Shown here in pieces: positions 5,269-7,106 of a stretch of DNA of 7,106 bases. The stretch is from the NCBI GenBank assembly GCA_038223055.1, contig JBBRHF010000203.1:1-7106 (forward strand), read 5' to 3'. Position 1 is the stretch's first letter. The number at the start of each line of letters is the position of its first letter. Under the pieces are notes generated by a model that was given only the letters and a program-made list of their open reading frames with translations, was not told the DNA's origin and did not search any database. Source of the stretch: JBBRHF01 sp038223055 (lineage in GTDB: Bacteria; Actinomycetota; Actinomycetes; JACCUZ01). Made by a program: the position numbers and the translations under genes.

Positions 5269-5508
5269 CTAACGCAGGGATGAGACGTATCGCTCGAGGT
5301 CCTCGAGCCGGATGCGGCGGAGCTTTCCCATTCGGACCGAGGGGACCACGCCGGTGGCGATGAGGTCGAACATGTAAGTCCGCCCGACGCACAGGCAGGA
5401 CGCGGCCTCCTCCACGGTGAGCAGCAGACGCTGACCTACGCCCTGGGCGGGCGCCGCCCGGCGGCCTCGACGCGCGGCGGTGGTCGAGGTGGACTCCCGC
5501 GCAATCAT
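5269..5508 (-). CDS. xis: Excisionase-like small helix-turn-helix protein
   Basis: The 79-residue protein has a basic, disordered N-terminus (about 1-26) and then a MerR-like winged-helix excisionase domain: LLLTVEEAASCLCVGRTYMFDLI (28-50), a wing VVPSVRMGKLRRI and a closing helix LEDLERYVSSL. In integrative elements such proteins bind next to att sites and drive excision with the integrase. They can also repress int. The ATG at 5508 is chosen because AAGGAG (5520-5515) lies 6 bases before it, the best ribosome site in the window. It reads in the same direction as int, 547 bases upstream of it. It appears intact while int is frameshifted. A plain transcriptional regulator of the same fold is the alternative. 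Confidence 0.75.
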   Translation of the reverse strand: MIARESTSTTAARRGRRAAPAQGVGQRLLLTVEEAASCLCVGRTYMFDLIATGVVPSVRMGKLRRIRLEDLERYVSSLR

Positions 5509-5514
5509 GGTGTT

Positions 5515-5520
5515 CTCCTT
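5515..5520 (-). promoter_or_regulatory. Strong Shine-Dalgarno of the excisionase-like gene
   Basis: AAGGAG on the minus strand with 6-base spacing to the ATG. It decides between this start and an in-frame ATG (part of ATGAAGGAG) four codons upstream, which has no comparable site. Confidence 0.65.
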
Positions 5521-6298
5521 CATCAGGGTGTCGTCCGTGCAAGCGAGGGGCCGCCGAGGGTCTCTCACTTGCGGCAGGTGCCCGAGCGCCCGACTACTGC
5601 CAAGTCCAGCGAGGTTTCTGCGTCCAGCATCGGTCCGCCGCACGGTCTGCGCGGCGCGATGTTGGCCCGCCTGGGTCCGGCGCAGCACACGACGTTGCGT
5701 CGTCTTGTGCCCGGCGGCAGGGCACGTCGTTCCTTGCCGGGAGGAGGCGGAGGGGCGGCTGGGGTGCGCCGTTGTCGGGTTCACGTGTGGACAAACGCGG
5801 CCCGGGGACAGCGCGTCCTCATCGCACCCGCCGTGCCCGCCGTGCCCCCGGCCGTCCGGCCGTGGACGGATGGGCCGCCTCCCCCGGCTTGTCCGTCCAA
5901 CTCGTCGGGCTCCGCCGGCGTGGGCCGAGGCGCCTGGAATTGACGCCTTTGAGCTTGTTTCGGCGGCCTTGTCTTTCGTCGCGCTGGGTGTCGCGACGGG
6001 TCTGACACGCGGGTTCTCTCGCAGCACAGCGAGCCGCGGCGGCCCTCCCCGCCACGAGGCACAGTTAGGCGATACACCAGAACAAGATCAACGTGTGCCT
6101 GACAAGCCCACCCAAGACTGGACAAGCCCATGAAGGTTCCACCAAACGGGCCGCCAGCGAGTAGGCCGTAGCGAGCAAAGCCGCTGCACGCCGCGCGTCG
6201 AGCCTGTCCGGAAGGTGAGTCGGGCTCCGGCCGCCGGCGGAAGTGAGCCATCGGCGCAACTGGACGTTTCGTCGCGACTCCTGGGCCTGCAGTCCGCG
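5521..6298. other. Gene-free decayed stretch
   Basis: No frame on either strand shows a family I recognise or sustained coding composition. The long ORFs are Arg/Pro/Ser-rich and lack ribosome sites. In AICE-type elements a replication initiator or transfer gene usually sits upstream of xis, and nothing like one is visible. One short + frame stretch around 5940-6005 (ALSFVALGVATG) is hydrophobic but has no context. A 10-bp direct repeat, GACAAGCCCA, occurs at 6101-6110 and 6121-6130 with a 20-base period. Confidence 0.5.
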
Positions 6299-6587
6299 CC
6301 GTTCGAGGCGGTCCGCGACCAGTGTGGGCTATCCAGGCCGCACGAATTCGGGCGACGTGTGCTTCGCTCCTCATCGGTTCAGCCGCCTCCGACAGTCCAG
6401 CACCTCGCGGGACACCTCGGCCACGAGGGCATCACCAGGACGCTGAGCCTCTACGCGACCCTGTCGCTCGGCCGACCTTGCTGCGCGGATGGATCAACTG
6501 ATCGCCGAAGCCAGCTCAGCGTTGCAGGTCAAGGCCGACAGGTCACGCGGGAGAGTCCGTGGACGCGGCATCGAAGGGATGTGCTGA
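6299..6587 (+). pseudogene. Decayed tyrosine recombinase, C-terminal catalytic region
   Basis: Three frames have to be joined to read it. Frame one gives PFEAVRDQCGLSRPHEF, frame two RATCASLLIGSAAS, frame one again PTVQHLAGHLGHEGITRTLSLYATLSL, and frame three ADLAARMDQLIAEASSALQVKADR up to a TGA at 6585. Joined, this matches the C-terminal half of an actinobacterial phage-type integrase: the H-x-x-R box (HEFRATCASLLI), the LGHEGIT third-motif His and the nucleophile Tyr (LSLYATL). Shifts are needed near 6349, 6390 and 6467, so the gene is dead. The N-terminal half is not recognisable upstream. It runs opposite to the other integrase and belongs to a different family branch, so a second, older element left it. 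Confidence 0.65.
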
Positions 6588-6753
6588 GCAGAAGTAGGGT
6601 CCCAACGGTGTCAGTTCATCGCTCACAGCCGAGATGCCCGCATAGGCGTCCTTGGCCAACTCGAGTGTCGGGCACGCCGTGAGTGAGGGCGGTGGCTACC
6701 GTCCCGCTTCTCGGCCGTACGCCCAACAGTTTGGCTACAAGTATCGACGGCAT

Positions 6754-6944
6754 GTGTTCGACAAGTTGCGCAGGCTGGATCTGATCCTCGCGGAATTCCA
6801 ACAGCTCCTCGGGCAAGGGCGAGGTCATTGCCGAGGCGGAGAGCGGCTCGTCCGAGCTGCGCGAGATCGTGCTGCTCGTCGAATGGCTGAGACCGCTCCA
6901 TGTGGTGATCGTGGTTGACTCCGCGGGTGAAGAGGAGAGACTAG
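6754..6944 (+). pseudogene. DUF4258-like hypothetical ORF, frameshifted and cut by an IS
   Basis: Frame one reads VFDKLRRLDLILAEFQQLL, and frame two then reads GEVIAEAESGS, SELREIVLLVEWLRPLHVV and IVVDSAGEEERL. The pattern, an N-terminal helix, then VIAEAE, a hydrophobic strand, RPLHVVIVVD and EEERLV before an expected TVYEP-type end, resembles small actinobacterial proteins of the DUF4258 type, some found in toxin-antitoxin-like pairs. The frames change near 6811-6820. Coding similarity stops at CTAG (6941-6944), where an IS701-family end starts, so the C-terminus would lie beyond that element outside the window. The true start is unclear and GTG 6754 is only a marker. The family assignment is from memory and tentative. 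Confidence 0.4.
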
Positions 6945-7106
6945 TACTACAGCCGCACTTACGGGGAGGCGCCTCGGGCCGCGTAGTGGCAGCGTCGGGC
7001 TCGGGGGCTTGGTGACGGCGGCGCCATCGTGACCAGGCGAGTACGTCGTGGTGGGCGGGCTGCTGGGTCCAGATGAGGCCGGCGAGGAGGCGGCGGACCT
7101 CGGGGA
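6941..7106 (-). mobile_element. Terminus of an IS701-family insertion sequence (partial)
   Basis: The element end begins after CTAG at 6941-6944 with a candidate terminal repeat starting TACTACAGCCGCACTT. CTAG fits the 4-bp YTAG target duplication known for IS701-family elements, and the neighbouring ORF is interrupted exactly there. The transposase gene lies inside and points towards this end. The other terminus is beyond the window. Confidence 0.6.
6959..7106 (-). pseudogene. IS701-family transposase, C-terminal end (partial, apparent frameshift)
   Basis: From the right edge the minus strand reads PEVRRLLAGLIW and then VLAWSRWRRRHQA, a C-terminal signature I associate with actinobacterial IS701-type transposases. 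The normal ending, RARRCHYAARGASP then TAA (6961-6959), is found in another frame. The frames change at the run of five C (+ strand G, 7003-7007). Two extra bases, or one missing, restore HQA-RARRCHY. The catalytic DDE residues lie outside the window. The gene may be intact if the run is miscounted. Confidence 0.6.

Noticed and set aside
5095..5283. Rightward 62-aa ORF before the excisionase-like gene
   Set aside because: There is no properly spaced ribosome site and no recognisable motif, GC3 is not coding-like, and it overlaps the xis end.
1..7106. CRISPR array or other tandem repeat system
   Set aside because: No regularly spaced repeats are visible. The only short-period repeat is one 10-bp pair at 6101-6130.

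Overview
The window is GC-rich DNA (roughly two thirds G+C by eye) with actinobacterial codon usage and gene families: IS256- and IS701-type transposases, a tyrosine integrase beside tRNA-Lys sequence, and a vapBC locus. It looks like an accessory or island region of a high-GC actinobacterium. Genus cannot be assigned from the sequence alone.

Left part (1-1734): the first 28 codons of a leftward gene run off the left edge. Then comes a compact vapB-vapC toxin-antitoxin pair on the + strand. It converges on a leftward two-gene unit: the C-terminal part of a folE2-type GTP cyclohydrolase and, overlapping it by GTGA, a complete 85-residue DUF7662-like protein. A short hairpin followed by a T tract lies between the convergent genes. 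Only the catalytic C-terminal part of folE2 remains, because an IS256-family element abuts it.

Middle (1734-3600): the IS256-family element (433-aa transposase with a complete DDE set, imperfect terminal repeats) is followed within 32 bp by the last two domains (D5 and D6, with a bulged branch-point A) of a group II intron. No other intron part is present. The flank left of the IS is folE2 and the flank right of it is intron, with no target duplication, so the IS marks a rearrangement junction. About 190 bp beyond the intron end lies the 3' half of tRNA-Lys(TTT) without its 5' half. This is an integrase attachment core.

Right part (3577-7106): a leftward integrase gene, broken by a one-base frameshift, abuts the att core. 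An excisionase-like gene lies 547 bp upstream of it, and the gap holds a 16-bp palindrome and two hairpins. This is the int/xis end of an integrative element (phage, AICE or ICE type). Further right is decay: about 0.8 kb with no recognisable gene, then a second tyrosine recombinase on the + strand with three frameshifts, then a frameshifted DUF4258-like ORF cut at a CTAG site by an IS701-family element. The C-terminal end of that element's transposase runs off the right edge.

Overall this is a mosaic of nested mobile elements with one apparently intact TA module and one small intact cargo gene. Several frameshifts coincide with G/C runs, so some of the apparent decay could be sequencing error. 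I see no clear new system. The best candidates for a second look are the translationally coupled folE2/DUF7662 pair and the solitary att core.
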